Shown here: one piece after another, positions 18,671-27,335 of the stretch | Layout: every line of letters begins with the position of its first letter | How positions within the stretch are numbered: the stretch's first letter is position 1 | From: Streptomyces fradiae ATCC 10745 = DSM 40063 | GTDB lineage: Bacteria > Actinomycetota > Actinomycetes > Streptomycetales > Streptomycetaceae | Assembly (NCBI RefSeq): GCF_008704425.1 | Contig: NZ_CP023696.1 | Span: 2,962,501 to 3,026,500 of the forward strand | DNA length: 64,000 nucleotides | Direction of reading: 5' to 3' | The notes under the pieces: generated by a model | The model's input: the letters and a program-made list of their open reading frames with translations, nothing else | What the model was told of the DNA's origin: nothing | Database searches by the model: none | Made by a program: the position numbers and the translations under genes

Positions 18671-19042
18671 ACGGAAACCCCCTGATCAGCCACGCGAGAG
18701 TTTCCGCTCCCACACGCGCTGGTCAAGGGTTGAAGGGGGCCACCGCCCACCCCCTCGCACGCAAACGGATGCGGCTCTGGCTTCCGACCGCCCACTCCCA
18801 CACGCGCAGCGTGCGTGGCTCACCCTCAGTGGCGCAGGGCTGCGATGGCGCAATGACGGATCGAGCCCTTGGTCTGTTTTTCTCTTATTTTTCTATGTGC
18901 AATCAAAAAAGTAGGGAAAACCGTCATTCCGTCATCACCCTGCCGCTGAGAGAGCAGCAAACCGGCGGCACCCCCTGGGAGCGCGGACGGCCCGCCGCCA
19001 GGGCTTCCCCAGCAACGGGCCGCGAACAGTCGCCAGGAGAGC
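18671..19042. other. non-coding stretch of the element with AT-rich patch
   Basis: No convincing gene is seen. CTCCCACACGCGC occurs twice (18707-18719 and 18795-18807). At 18871-18920 there is a striking AT-rich patch with T- and A-runs (TTTTTCTCTTATTTTTC and AATCAAAAAAG), unlike anything else in the window. It may hold regulatory DNA, a decayed replication region or imported sequence. Confidence 0.6.
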
Positions 19043-20683
19043 TCAGAACAGCTCAAGCGTCTGAGCCGCTGCGCGCTGTACGACCGCTTCGACGTCCTTG
19101 CCGTCGGCGTCCGCCCGGCGGATCTCGCCGTCCTCGCCGAAGTAGACCGCGAGGCGGGAAGTGTCCAATCTCGGGCCGCCCTTGCGGGACATGCCGACCT
19201 CGACGTACGCCCCCGCGTTCAGCAGCAGATCGCGCTTGCCCGCCGTGTCCGCGTCCTTCCAGAGCTGTGCGTGAGTCCGGCCGGTCGGAACCGTCTCCAC
19301 GCCCGCAGGCTTCGCGGTGCGCTGCTTCTCGTTCAGCGAAGCCAAGCGTTCCTCCAGCTTGGCGTACTGAGCCGCGTACCTCGTGGCACCCTCCTCACCC
19401 TTGAACAGGCCACGGTCGTACCGGTCCTTCTCCAGGTCCTCCAGCGCTTCCCTGGCCTGCCGGATCTGCGGGCGGAAGTCCTCGCCCACGTGCTCCACCA
19501 TGCGCACCACGGGGAAGGCGCCGAACTTCTCCAGGAACAGCGCCGTGACGTGCTGTTCCATGCCCTCACCGGCGATGCTCACGCCGTAGCAAGTCAGCTC
19601 CGCGCCTGCCTGCCGGGCCTTCAGCCGGCCGATGCACCGATAGCGGATGCGCCCCTTGGCGACGTACGTGTACATGCGGTTGTGGCACACCGCGCAGTAG
19701 ACGATCCCCCGCAGCAGCGCCGTTCCCTCGCGTCGCCGGTCGCCCGGATTGGCTCGCCGGCTCAGCTCGTCCTGCAACGCCTGCCAGGTGTCCATGTCCA
19801 GGATCGGCGTGCGGTTGACCAGCGGCAGCCCGTCCGTCATCAGGATCGGCTTGCCGTCCTCGATCACCTGCCCCAGCAACTGAGGGTTGCCGAGAAGGCT
19901 GCGCAAGGTGGAGGGGTACCACCGCTTGGAGTCGCTGCGCTTGCCCGTGGTCTGCCGCGACGAGTGGCCGGGCGAGGGCTTGTCGGACTCCGTGAGGTCC
20001 ACTGCGATCTTGAGCAGCGAGTCCTTGTTGAGGACCCGTTCCACGATCTCGTGAATCGTCTTCGCTTCCTCGGGGTTGACCTCCAGGATCTTCCCCGCAC
20101 CTTCAGGGTTGGGGGCCGCCCGGTACCCGTACGGCACCCTGCCGCCCGTATAGCGGCCCTCCCGCCGCAGGTGTTCATGGGCGCTGGAGACGCGCATCCC
20201 GATGGTGTCGGACTCCAGCTCTGCGAAGACCGCGATCACCTTCGCCATGGCGCGCCCCATGGAAGAGGTGAGGTCCAGCGGCTCACTGGCGGACGCGAGA
20301 GCCACGCTCTCCGCCTGGGTGACCTTCATGATCTCCGCGAAGTCCACCGTGGAGCGCGCCAGGCGGTCGATCTTGAAAAACACGATCACGTCGAACTCGG
20401 CGAGGCGGGCCAGTATCCGCTGAAGCCCGGGACGGTCCAGGCCGCGCGAGTAGCCCGAGACGTCGATGTCCTCCTCGACGGCTATGACCTGCCAGCCACG
20501 GGCCGCGCACAGTGCCTCACAGGCCGCACGCTGCCGCTCGGGCGAGGTAGAGTTTTCTGTTTCCCGCGAAAGGCGGACATAGATGGCCGCGCGCATTCCT
20601 GGCGCATTGGCTGAGACGCCCTTCGGGCGACGGGCACGGGGCAAGGCCCGGGCCGTAGCGGTGGCAGGTGTGGTGTCTGTCAC
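19043..20683 (-). CDS. large serine recombinase (site-specific integrase)
   Basis: The 546-residue product has the resolvase catalytic domain with Ser39 in YVRLSRE and the FFKIDRLARSTVDF helix. A recombinase domain (YTGGRVPYGYR) follows, then a zinc ribbon (CAVCHNRMYTY ... CIGRLKARQAG) at about residues 330-370, and a coiled-coil C-terminus. This is the full large-serine-integrase plan, and length and motifs look intact. The start is the GTG at 20683, only 37 nt from the attR core. It catalyses insertion of the element at the XPB start. Confidence 0.93.
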   Translation of the reverse strand: MTDTTPATATARALPRARRPKGVSANAPGMRAAIYVRLSRETENSTSPERQRAACEALCAARGWQVIAVEEDIDVSGYSRGLDRPGLQRILARLAEFDVIVFFKIDRLARSTVDFAEIMKVTQAESVALASASEPLDLTSSMGRAMAKVIAVFAELESDTIGMRVSSAHEHLRREGRYTGGRVPYGYRAAPNPEGAGKILEVNPEEAKTIHEIVERVLNKDSLLKIAVDLTESDKPSPGHSSRQTTGKRSDSKRWYPSTLRSLLGNPQLLGQVIEDGKPILMTDGLPLVNRTPILDMDTWQALQDELSRRANPGDRRREGTALLRGIVYCAVCHNRMYTYVAKGRIRYRCIGRLKARQAGAELTCYGVSIAGEGMEQHVTALFLEKFGAFPVVRMVEHVGEDFRPQIRQAREALEDLEKDRYDRGLFKGEEGATRYAAQYAKLEERLASLNEKQRTAKPAGVETVPTGRTHAQLWKDADTAGKRDLLLNAGAYVEVGMSRKGGPRLDTSRLAVYFGEDGEIRRADADGKDVEAVVQRAAAQTLELF

Positions 20684-20689
20684 GCGACG

Positions 20690-20695
20690 ATCCTA
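20690..20695 (-). promoter_or_regulatory. possible -10 of a leaderless integrase promoter
   Basis: TAGGAT on the minus strand ends 7 nt before the integrase GTG, the spacing expected when transcription starts on the start codon. The region 17 nt further up falls in the attachment arm and reads CAGGAC, a poor -35 match. If real, excision would change the upstream half of this promoter. Confidence 0.3.
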
Positions 20696-20702
20696 TCTGC
20701 GG

Positions 20703-20730
20703 AGGTATGTGTGTCCTGCCTGATCGTCCA
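20703..20730. other. attR junction
   Basis: The arm AGGTATGTGTGTCC (20703-20716) and inner TGATCG (20721-20726) form the other half of the attachment dyad. The shared core ends with CA at 20729-20730. The arm itself contains the GTG that now starts XPB, and the GGAGG ribosome binding site overlaps its edge. Confidence 0.8.
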
Positions 20731-22351
20731 GAGCGACAAGACGCTCCTGCTCGAAGTCGACCACGAGCGCGCCGACGCCTGCCGCCGCGCCATCGCCCCG
20801 TTCGCGGAGCTGGAGCGGGCGCCCGAGCACATCCACACGTACCGGGTGACCCCGCTCGGCCTGTGGAACGCGCGCGCCGCCGGGCACGACGCGGAGCAGG
20901 TCGTCGACGCCCTCGTCGAGTTCTCCCGCTACCCGGTGCCGCACGCGCTGCTGGTGGACGTGGCGGAGACGATGGCCCGGTACGGGCGGCTCACCCTCAG
21001 CAGGCACCCGGTGCACGGGCTGGTCCTCACCTCCACCGACCGCCCCGTCCTGGAGGAGGTGCTCCGGTCGAAGCGCATCAAGCCGCTGGTCGGGGAGCGC
21101 ATCGACCCGGACACGGTCGCCGTGCACCCCTCCGAGCGCGGCCAGATCAAGCAGACCCTCCTCAAGCTGGGCTGGCCCGCCGAGGACCTCGCCGGGTACG
21201 TCGACGGGGAGGCCCACCGGATCGACCTGGACGAGTCGGGCTGGGCGCTGCGCCCCTACCAGCAGCAGGCCGTCGAGGGCTTCTGGCACGGCGGTTCGGG
21301 CGTCGTGGTGCTGCCGTGCGGCGCGGGCAAGACCCTCGTCGGGGCGGGTGCCATGGCCAAGGCGAAGGCGACGACCCTGATCCTCGTCACCAACACGGTC
21401 TCGGCCCGGCAGTGGAAGCACGAGCTGGTGCGGCGCACCTCGCTCACCGAGGACGAGATCGGCGAGTACAGCGGCACGCGCAAGGAGATCCGCCCGGTCA
21501 CCATCGCCACGTACCAGGTGCTGACGACGAAGCGGAAGGGCGTCTACCCGCACCTGGAGCTGTTCGACTCCCGCGACTGGGGCCTGATCGTCTACGACGA
21601 GGTGCACCTGCTGCCGGCGCCGGTGTTCAAGTTCACCGCCGACCTCCAGGCGCGACGGCGCCTCGGCCTGACGGCGACGCTCGTACGGGAGGACGGCCGC
21701 GAGTCGGACGTGTTCTCCCTCATCGGCCCGAAGCGGTTCGACGCGCCGTGGAAGGAGATCGAGGCGCAGGGGTACATCGCGCCCGCCGACTGCGTGGAGG
21801 TGCGCGTCGACCTCACGGAGTCGGAGCGGCTGGCGTACGCGACGGCGGAGACGGAGGAGAAGTACCGCTTCTGCGCGACGACCGACACGAAGCGCCGGGT
21901 CACCGAGGCGATCGTACGGAAGTTCGCGGGCCAGCAGATCCTGGTGATCGGCCAGTACATCGACCAGCTCGACGAGCTGGGCGAGCACCTGGGGGCGCCC
22001 GTCATCAAGGGCGAGACGCCGAACGCGCAGCGGGAGAAGCTGTTCGACGCGTTCCGGAACGGGGAGATCAGCGTGCTGGTCGTCTCGAAGGTCGCGAACT
22101 TCTCCATCGACCTGCCGGAGGCGACGGTCGCGATCCAGGTGTCGGGCACGTTCGGATCGCGCCAGGAGGAGGCGCAGCGGCTCGGCCGGGTGCTGCGGCC
22201 GAAGGCGGACGGCCACCAGGCGCACTTCTACTCGGTGGTGGCGCGGGACACCATCGACCAGGACTTCGCGGCCCACCGCCAGCGCTTCCTGGCGGAGCAG
22301 GGCTACGCGTACCGCATCATGGACGCGAGCGACCTGCTGAGCGAGGCGTAG
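20711..22351 (+). CDS. xpb: XPB/Ssl2-type DNA repair helicase, 5' end re-supplied by the element
   Basis: The 546-residue superfamily 2 helicase shows Walker A in PCGAGKTLVGA (about residue 202), DEVH near 297, LGLTATLVREDGRE and the arginine-finger motif QEEAQRLGRVLRPK. It acts in DNA opening during repair. The first codons are not native: GTG-TCC-TGC comes from the element, replacing the usual MNGP. GGAGG at 20701-20705 gives a well-placed ribosome binding site. Its normal partner gene ends at 16334, now 4.4 kb away. Which promoter now serves it is unclear. Confidence 0.95.
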   Translation: MSCLIVQSDKTLLLEVDHERADACRRAIAPFAELERAPEHIHTYRVTPLGLWNARAAGHDAEQVVDALVEFSRYPVPHALLVDVAETMARYGRLTLSRHPVHGLVLTSTDRPVLEEVLRSKRIKPLVGERIDPDTVAVHPSERGQIKQTLLKLGWPAEDLAGYVDGEAHRIDLDESGWALRPYQQQAVEGFWHGGSGVVVLPCGAGKTLVGAGAMAKAKATTLILVTNTVSARQWKHELVRRTSLTEDEIGEYSGTRKEIRPVTIATYQVLTTKRKGVYPHLELFDSRDWGLIVYDEVHLLPAPVFKFTADLQARRRLGLTATLVREDGRESDVFSLIGPKRFDAPWKEIEAQGYIAPADCVEVRVDLTESERLAYATAETEEKYRFCATTDTKRRVTEAIVRKFAGQQILVIGQYIDQLDELGEHLGAPVIKGETPNAQREKLFDAFRNGEISVLVVSKVANFSIDLPEATVAIQVSGTFGSRQEEAQRLGRVLRPKADGHQAHFYSVVARDTIDQDFAAHRQRFLAEQGYAYRIMDASDLLSEA

Positions 22352-22553
22352 ACCCGCCGCGGCACAGGCAGGCTGCCGCCCACGGCCCCGGCGGTTCGCC
22401 GTGCGGTCGCGGTGCCCGCGAGCGAGCCGGTGGTCGCCCACCCCTGCTGCGCCTGCGGGCCGCGCGTACGGCCGGGGCACGGCCCAGGCGGGGCGCGCCC
22501 CACCGGTGGAACCGGACGGCGGGCGCCACCGCTCGGGCCGCAGGGGCGCGGCC

Positions 22554-22937
22554 TCACAGGTAGATCTGCCGCGCGCAGCCACGGCAGTACGTCTTCCCGC
22601 CGCGGTGCTCGGTCGTCCGGTGCTCACACCCGCCGGTCACGGCGACGTACGCGGGTACGGCGAGCGTGGCGGCCCGCCTCGTCCGCTCCCCGTCTCCTCC
22701 GTCCCGTTCGTACGCCTGGGCGCGGACCATGTGGTCCAGCTCGGCGAGGCACGGACCGCAGGCGTAGACGTTCCCCGTCGCACCCGGCGTGGTCACCGAA
22801 CCGACCCACAGCACGGCCACGCCCGTGCGGCGGCAGAACAGCCAGCACATCCCCGTGTTCCAAGGGTTCCCGTCGCCCGGCCGCGCCACCAGCGGCCACG
22901 CGTCGCGCCACGGGCGCTCCACGGCCGGGGTGAACAT
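22554..22937 (-). CDS. cysteine-rich hypothetical protein
   Basis: The 127-residue product has a CGPC motif near residue 57 and a C-terminal CEHRTTEHRGGKTYCRGC, which together look like zinc-binding sites. It begins MFTPAVERPWRDAWPLV. Its ATG overlaps the stop of the gene at 22937-23179 by one base, so the two are coupled. The function is unknown. The 200 nt between the XPB stop and this gene hold nothing recognisable. Confidence 0.65.
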   Translation of the reverse strand: MFTPAVERPWRDAWPLVARPGDGNPWNTGMCWLFCRRTGVAVLWVGSVTTPGATGNVYACGPCLAELDHMVRAQAYERDGGDGERTRRAATLAVPAYVAVTGGCEHRTTEHRGGKTYCRGCARQIYL

Positions 22938-23179
22938 CACCGCGCACCCCCCGCCGTCCGCGCCCGGAGTACGGCGGCGAGCGCGCGGGCCGTCTCCACG
23001 TTGCAGCGCCCCAGCTCGATCAGCCCGAGCGGGGCGGACCCGGCGCACGAGACGGGGTCCAGCCCCAGGGACGGCAGGCACACCCCGACCGCCTTCAGCG
23101 CCGCGCCCAGCTCGTCGCACGCCCTCTCGGCCTCCTGGACCCTGTCGTCCGTCCGCCGCTGCCCGTCCGTCCTCGCCAT
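22937..23179 (-). CDS. small hypothetical protein of an LGRCN family
   Basis: The 80-residue product has an N-terminal helix and then VGVCLPSLGLDPV and LGLIELGRCNVETARALAAVL. The gene at 53381 encodes the same pattern (VLPSLRVD and LVELGRCNLDTAVRLAAAL), so this is a paralogous family. The ATG at 23179 is chosen; GTG/ATG codons further up are possible. It is divergent from the XRE regulator, and coupling to a cysteine-rich partner suggests a small complex. Confidence 0.7.
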   Translation of the reverse strand: MARTDGQRRTDDRVQEAERACDELGAALKAVGVCLPSLGLDPVSCAGSAPLGLIELGRCNVETARALAAVLRARTAGGAR

Positions 23180-23317
23180 GCCTGCCACTCCGTACACCGT
23201 TGGTCGCTCGTCCGCGTGCTCTGCGTGACCTTCCGCTCACACGATGACGGCCGGGTGCTTACGCTCGCCAGGTCTGGACCCATGCCAACGCAGGTGGAAT
23301 GCGAGGGAGTTGAACAG

Positions 23318-24148
23318 GTGAGCGAAGCCGCCGACCAGGCCCGGGGCCCCGCGAACGGTGCCGCGTACTTCGGGGAGGAGACGAGGGCGCTGCGGGAGGC
23401 CCTCGGACTGTCCCAGGAGAGGTTCGCGGAGCGGCTGCACTACCGGCAGGCGCAGGTCAGCAAGGTCGAGAACGGCACCGTACTCGCGTCGGATGCCTTC
23501 GCGGAGGCCATGGACCGGGTGGCGGGAACGCCGGGCGTGTACGCGCGTCTGCGGGCCAAGTTGAGCAAGCAGGGGCACCCGGAGTGGTTCGTACCGTACG
23601 TCACCTTGGAGGAGTCCGCGAGCGCCATCACGGACTACTCGTGCACGTTCCTCATGGGGCTGTTGCAGACTGCGGAGTACGCCACGGCCGTCTTCCGCGC
23701 CGCTCACCCGCGTGAGTCGGAGGACACCATCAAAGAGCGCGTGGAGCTGCGAATGAGGCGCCAGGCGGTCATGGAACGCGACGAGCCTCCACTCCTGTGG
23801 GTGGTGGTCCACGAGGCCGTCCTGCGCACCCGTGTCGGCGGCCGGGCGGTCATGACCGCGCAGTTGGAGCACCTGACCGCGCTGACGGCGTCCCCCCACA
23901 TCACGGTCCAGGTGCTGCCCTACTCGGCGGGAGCGGCACCCAGTCATCTGCCGTTCACCCTGCTCTCCTCGAGCGGGGCGCCACACTCCGTCTACACCGA
24001 GAGCGCCACCCATGGCGGTCAGATGGACGACACAACTAGCGTGGTGGCGGGGGCAGTCGGAATGTTCGACCGGCTCCGCATGGCGGCGCTCTCCGAGGAC
24101 GCGTCGCTGACCCTGATTCGCCAGATCACGGAGGACCACGCCACATGA
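23318..24148 (+). CDS. XRE-family regulator with DUF5753 domain
   Basis: The GTG at 23318 with GAGGGAG 8 nt upstream gives 276 residues; an ATG at 23282 is an alternative. The N-terminal HTH (LREALGLSQERFAERLHYRQ) is followed by the DUF5753 domain (YSCTFLMGLLQTAEYA, ITVQVLPYSAGA). The stop overlaps the DUF397 start (ATGA). Such pairs are numerous in Streptomyces and are linked to development or antibiotic control, as in WhiJ-like systems. Confidence 0.88.
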   Translation: MSEAADQARGPANGAAYFGEETRALREALGLSQERFAERLHYRQAQVSKVENGTVLASDAFAEAMDRVAGTPGVYARLRAKLSKQGHPEWFVPYVTLEESASAITDYSCTFLMGLLQTAEYATAVFRAAHPRESEDTIKERVELRMRRQAVMERDEPPLLWVVVHEAVLRTRVGGRAVMTAQLEHLTALTASPHITVQVLPYSAGAAPSHLPFTLLSSSGAPHSVYTESATHGGQMDDTTSVVAGAVGMFDRLRMAALSEDASLTLIRQITEDHAT

Positions 24149-24357
24149 ACAGCACTTCCGTCCCCCAGCCCCCGCGCTGGGTCAAGAGCACCTACAGCGG
24201 CGGCGACGGGGGCCAGTGCGTCGAATGGGCGCCGGGCCACGCGCGCGCGACGGGCGAGTTCCTGGTCCGAGACAGCAAGAACCCGGACGGCCCCCGGCTG
24301 ACCCTGGGCCGCGGCGCCTTCACCGGCCTCGTGGAGCTAGCCAAGCGGCACGGCTGA
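24145..24357 (+). CDS. DUF397 protein
   Basis: The 70-residue product has the family pattern WVKSTYSGGDGGQCVEWA, LVRDSKNPDGPRLTLGRGAF and a terminal helix. DUF397 proteins are small partners of XRE/DUF5753 regulators. Translation is coupled to the upstream gene by a 4-nt overlap. Confidence 0.9.
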   Translation: MNSTSVPQPPRWVKSTYSGGDGGQCVEWAPGHARATGEFLVRDSKNPDGPRLTLGRGAFTGLVELAKRHG

Positions 24358-24448
24358 CCCTGATCCGGGCGAGGCGTCCCGCCGGTGGAGACCAGGCGGT
24401 GGCGCCCGCCTCGGGTCCGCTCCGCACAGCGCCGCGCGGCGCGCCGGG

Positions 24449-24658
24449 TCAGCGTCGCCTGACCCCCGCCGCGTCCGCGTCGTAGTCGCCCAGGACCGCG
24501 ACGCCGAACGCCGCGGCCGTGAAGACCCGCACCGCGCGCAGCGCCCCGCCGAACCCGGACGCGGGCGGTACCGGCGGTACGGGCCGTGTCCCGGCGCCGG
24601 GCGCCTGCGGGGTGCGGGGGCCGGTACGGGTCGCGGGGGTGAAGGTCGCTGTACTCAT
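24449..24658 (-). CDS. small hypothetical protein
   Basis: The 69-residue product from the ATG at 24658 has a Thr/Pro-rich front and a hydrophobic RAVRVFTAAAFGVAVLGDYDA near its end. The ribosome binding site is poorly placed, as GGAGG is directly before the ATG. Codon bias is as in real genes. The function and even its expression are uncertain. Confidence 0.4.
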   Translation of the reverse strand: MSTATFTPATRTGPRTPQAPGAGTRPVPPVPPASGFGGALRAVRVFTAAAFGVAVLGDYDADAAGVRRR

Positions 24659-24802
24659 GCCTCCATGCTGCTGCCCGGAGCCCCCCACCCTCATCACCTT
24701 GCAGGCGGAAACCCCCGCACGCCCGCGTACGACTCCAGGCATACGGCGTCCCCTACGGGACGTACGCCCCGCGTATCGGCCGGCCCACCCCCGGCACGGC
24801 CC

Positions 24803-25624
24803 TCAGTCGGCGGGGCGGAACAGCCGGTCACCCCTGGCGGCGAGCGCCAGGACGCCGACGTGGACGGCGGCGAGGGCCAGGAGCGCTTCCACGCCGAGCG
24901 CGCCCGTCCCCGGAGAAGGCTCCCTCGTCCACAGGTAGAGGGCGTACTGCGCTTCCTCCGGGAGCCGCAGCCACGCGGCCACCCATGTCTGCGGGTGCAG
25001 CGGGGTGATGCCGTCGATGCCGACGACCGGGGCGAGCACGACCACGGGCCCGAGAGCGCCCGCCATCGTCCCCACGACCTTGCGGGTGAGGGCGGCCGCC
25101 GCGAACGCAACCGCGACGAAGAGGGCCTGGACCACCAGGGACCTGGCCACGGCCTGCGCGGCGGCCCCCCAGCCGGGGCCGTCGCCCGTGGCGAAGCCCG
25201 TCACCCCGGCGGCCGTCCGGCCCGCGGCGAACAGCACGGTGGCCAGGACGACCGTGAACGCGCTCGTCAGCAGCAGGGCGACCACCGCCTTCAGGACGAT
25301 CAGCCGGGCCCGCCCCGGCCGGCTCGCCAGCAGGGACGGCCACATACCGGACTCGCACTCGACCGCGTACAGGGCACTCGCCAGCGCGGCGGCGACGACC
25401 AGGCCGAGGAAGGTCCCCGAGTGCTGGGCCGCCGCCCACATGGCTCCCGCCGGCTCGTCGAGGTACGTGGCGGGGGCGCCGTCCCTGAAGTGCCGGTAGG
25501 CGTTCCGGTAGCCGTACAGGGCCATCGCCGCCGCGGCGAGCACGGCCCCGGCGGCCGTGAGGAGGACCACCGGAGACAGCGCGGCCTTGCGCAGCTCGGC
25601 GTACCAGCCGGACCACCCGGTCAT
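24803..25624 (-). CDS. ABC-2 type permease (last gene of operon)
   Basis: The 273-residue protein has about six transmembrane helices and begins WYAELRKAALSPVVLLTAAG, the form of ABC-2 membrane subunits. Its ATG overlaps the previous stop (ATGA). It resembles the permease upstream in layout, and the two probably pair with the ATPase at 26592. Confidence 0.82.
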   Translation of the reverse strand: MTGWSGWYAELRKAALSPVVLLTAAGAVLAAAAMALYGYRNAYRHFRDGAPATYLDEPAGAMWAAAQHSGTFLGLVVAAALASALYAVECESGMWPSLLASRPGRARLIVLKAVVALLLTSAFTVVLATVLFAAGRTAAGVTGFATGDGPGWGAAAQAVARSLVVQALFVAVAFAAAALTRKVVGTMAGALGPVVVLAPVVGIDGITPLHPQTWVAAWLRLPEEAQYALYLWTREPSPGTGALGVEALLALAAVHVGVLALAARGDRLFRPAD

Positions 25625-26595
25625 GTGACCTCGTTCCCGCGCTGGGCGGCGCGCGTGATCCACCAGATCCCCAGGGCGGTGACCAGGACCGTGGGCAGGG
25701 CCCGAAGGAGCGAGGGGACGGTGCTGACGGGCTCCGGGCCCCACCAGACGTTCCACAGCACGTCGCCGGGGTGGAAGGCCATCACGTCGGCGACGATGCC
25801 GCCGGGCAGCCAGCCCCACAGCCAGGCGGCGCCCGAACCGAGCATGAGCAGGACGAGCAGGGCCCCGGACCGCGCGATCCCGCCGGCCTGGCTGCGCGCC
25901 AGGGCGGTGAGCGCGACGGCGACGACGCTCCAGACGGCGGTGACGACCAGCGCCCCGCCCACGAGGCGCAGCCCTTGCAGCAGATCCTCTCCCGGCGGGA
26001 GGTGGAACGCGTGGAGCGGGTAGTCCGGCCGCCCCTTCACCAGGCCGAACACGGCGACGGCCGCTCCGGCGCAACACAGGGCCGCGGTCGTGGTGAGCCA
26101 CAGGGCGGCGGCCTTGGCCCCGATGTGCGCCCGGATGCGCGGGTCGGCCAGCAGGAGGTTCCCGGCGGTCCGGTTGTCGTACTCGCCGCCCATCGACTGC
26201 GCGGCTAGGAGTACCAGAACCACAAGGCCGGGGAAGGAGGCGAACGCCTGCGCGGCCCAGCCGAAGGCGCCGGGCACGGTCTGCGCCCGCGCGGCCTCGG
26301 CGGCCTTCTCACGTGAGTCGGCCACCCATTCCTCGCTGAGCTGCCGCTCCCTCTCCCCGGTCCTGGTGCAGTACTCGGGCCCCAGCTTCGGATTGAGCTC
26401 CAGACAACTCCGGTACGACTCGCCGCTCTCGATGTTCCGCAGACTCTCGTGGGCCCGCTGCACGGTGCCCGACCAGTAGTCCTGGGCGTAGAACGCCGTC
26501 GTCACACAGCCGACGCTCAGGAGGGCGAACAGCAGGAGCGTCAGCGGGCGCAGGGCGGTCTTGCGCAACTCCGCGCGCACGTGCCAGATCGTCAC
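25621..26595 (-). CDS. ABC-2 type permease with large external loop
   Basis: The 324-residue product starts at a GTG at 26595 overlapping the ATPase stop (GTGA), preceded by AAGGGG. It begins WHVRAELRKTALRPLTLLLF, then has a hydrophilic segment of about 75 residues with a cysteine pair (SCLELNPKLGPEYC) between helices 1 and 2, followed by five helices. The loop probably faces outward and may be disulphide-bonded. The substrate is unknown; bacitracin/lantibiotic-type exporters share this layout. Confidence 0.82.
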   Translation of the reverse strand: MTIWHVRAELRKTALRPLTLLLFALLSVGCVTTAFYAQDYWSGTVQRAHESLRNIESGESYRSCLELNPKLGPEYCTRTGERERQLSEEWVADSREKAAEAARAQTVPGAFGWAAQAFASFPGLVVLVLLAAQSMGGEYDNRTAGNLLLADPRIRAHIGAKAAALWLTTTAALCCAGAAVAVFGLVKGRPDYPLHAFHLPPGEDLLQGLRLVGGALVVTAVWSVVAVALTALARSQAGGIARSGALLVLLMLGSGAAWLWGWLPGGIVADVMAFHPGDVLWNVWWGPEPVSTVPSLLRALPTVLVTALGIWWITRAAQRGNEVT

Positions 26596-27335
26596 CAGGA
26601 CCCCTTGTGCCCACTGATCCGGAAGAACCAGTCCTCCAGCGACTCGGCCCCGCCCAGGCCGATCTCGTCCAGTGCTCCGCTGGCGACCACGGTGCCCCGG
26701 TCCATGACCACGACGCGGTCGCAGACCCGCTGCACCTCGTCGAGCTGGTGGCTGGAGACCAGGACGGCGGTACCGCTCTCCGCCTCGCGGCGGATCAGCT
26801 CGCGGACCATGACCACGGCGTGCGGGTCCAGCGCGTTGGTGGGCTCGTCCAGGACCAGCAGGCGCGGCCCGCGCATCAGGGCGGCGGCCAGAGCGAGGCG
26901 CTGGCGCATGCCCTGCGAGTACGCGCGGATGCGCTTGCGGGCCTCGTCCTCCAGGCCGACGCGCCGGAGCGCGGCGAGCGGCTCGCCCCGGTCCGGCAGG
27001 CCGGACGAGTGCAGCAGGCTGCGCAGCTGGGCGGGCCCGGTCATCCACCGGTAGAACGCCGGCGTGTCCAGGGCGGCGCCCACCTGCCGGGCGACGGCGG
27101 GTGAGTACGGCGGCTGCTCGCCGAGAACGCGTACGGCCCCTGCCGTCGGCTTGACCAGCCCGCAGGCCATGCGCATGAGGGTCGTCTTCCCGGCCCCGTT
27201 GGCGCCGAGGAGCCCGACCACCTCGCCGGGCGCCACATCCAGCGTCACGTCCGAGACGGCGGTCTGCGAACCGTAGGTCTTGCTGACGGAGCGGCAGGCC
27301 AGTACGGCCTGCCGCTCCTGCTCGTGGAACGTCAC
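26592..27335 (-). CDS. ABC transporter ATP-binding protein
   Basis: The 247-residue ATPase has Walker A GANGAGKTTL, signature YSQGMRQRLALAAAL, Walker B LLVLDEPTNALDP and the switch SSHQLDEV. It is of the BcrA/CcmA-like drug-export type. The start is the GTG at 27335. It is first in an operon with two permeases joined by 4-nt overlaps. Confidence 0.92.
   Translation of the reverse strand: MTFHEQERQAVLACRSVSKTYGSQTAVSDVTLDVAPGEVVGLLGANGAGKTTLMRMACGLVKPTAGAVRVLGEQPPYSPAVARQVGAALDTPAFYRWMTGPAQLRSLLHSSGLPDRGEPLAALRRVGLEDEARKRIRAYSQGMRQRLALAAALMRGPRLLVLDEPTNALDPHAVVMVRELIRREAESGTAVLVSSHQLDEVQRVCDRVVVMDRGTVVASGALDEIGLGGAESLEDWFFRISGHKGSW

Larger units (their letters stand above)
16540..20730. mobile_element. 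4.18-kb serine-integrase integrative element in the XPB gene
   Basis: Both ends share the 11-bp core CTGATCGTCCA (16540-16550 and 20720-20730). Outside the core lie the two halves of one XPB start region. Inside are two coupled small genes, an HTH/PLD-like gene, a NUDIX gene, a small minus-strand gene, a non-coding AT-rich patch and a large serine recombinase. No replication, conjugation or capsid gene is seen, so it is a minimal or defective integrative element that may be moved by others. The element is intact at both ends and could be excisable. Confidence 0.9.

Noticed and set aside
18826..19056. A 76-codon minus-strand frame over the AT-rich patch of the element.
   Set aside because: No ribosome binding site or family resemblance, overlap with the integrase end, and mixed composition. 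Left as non-coding.
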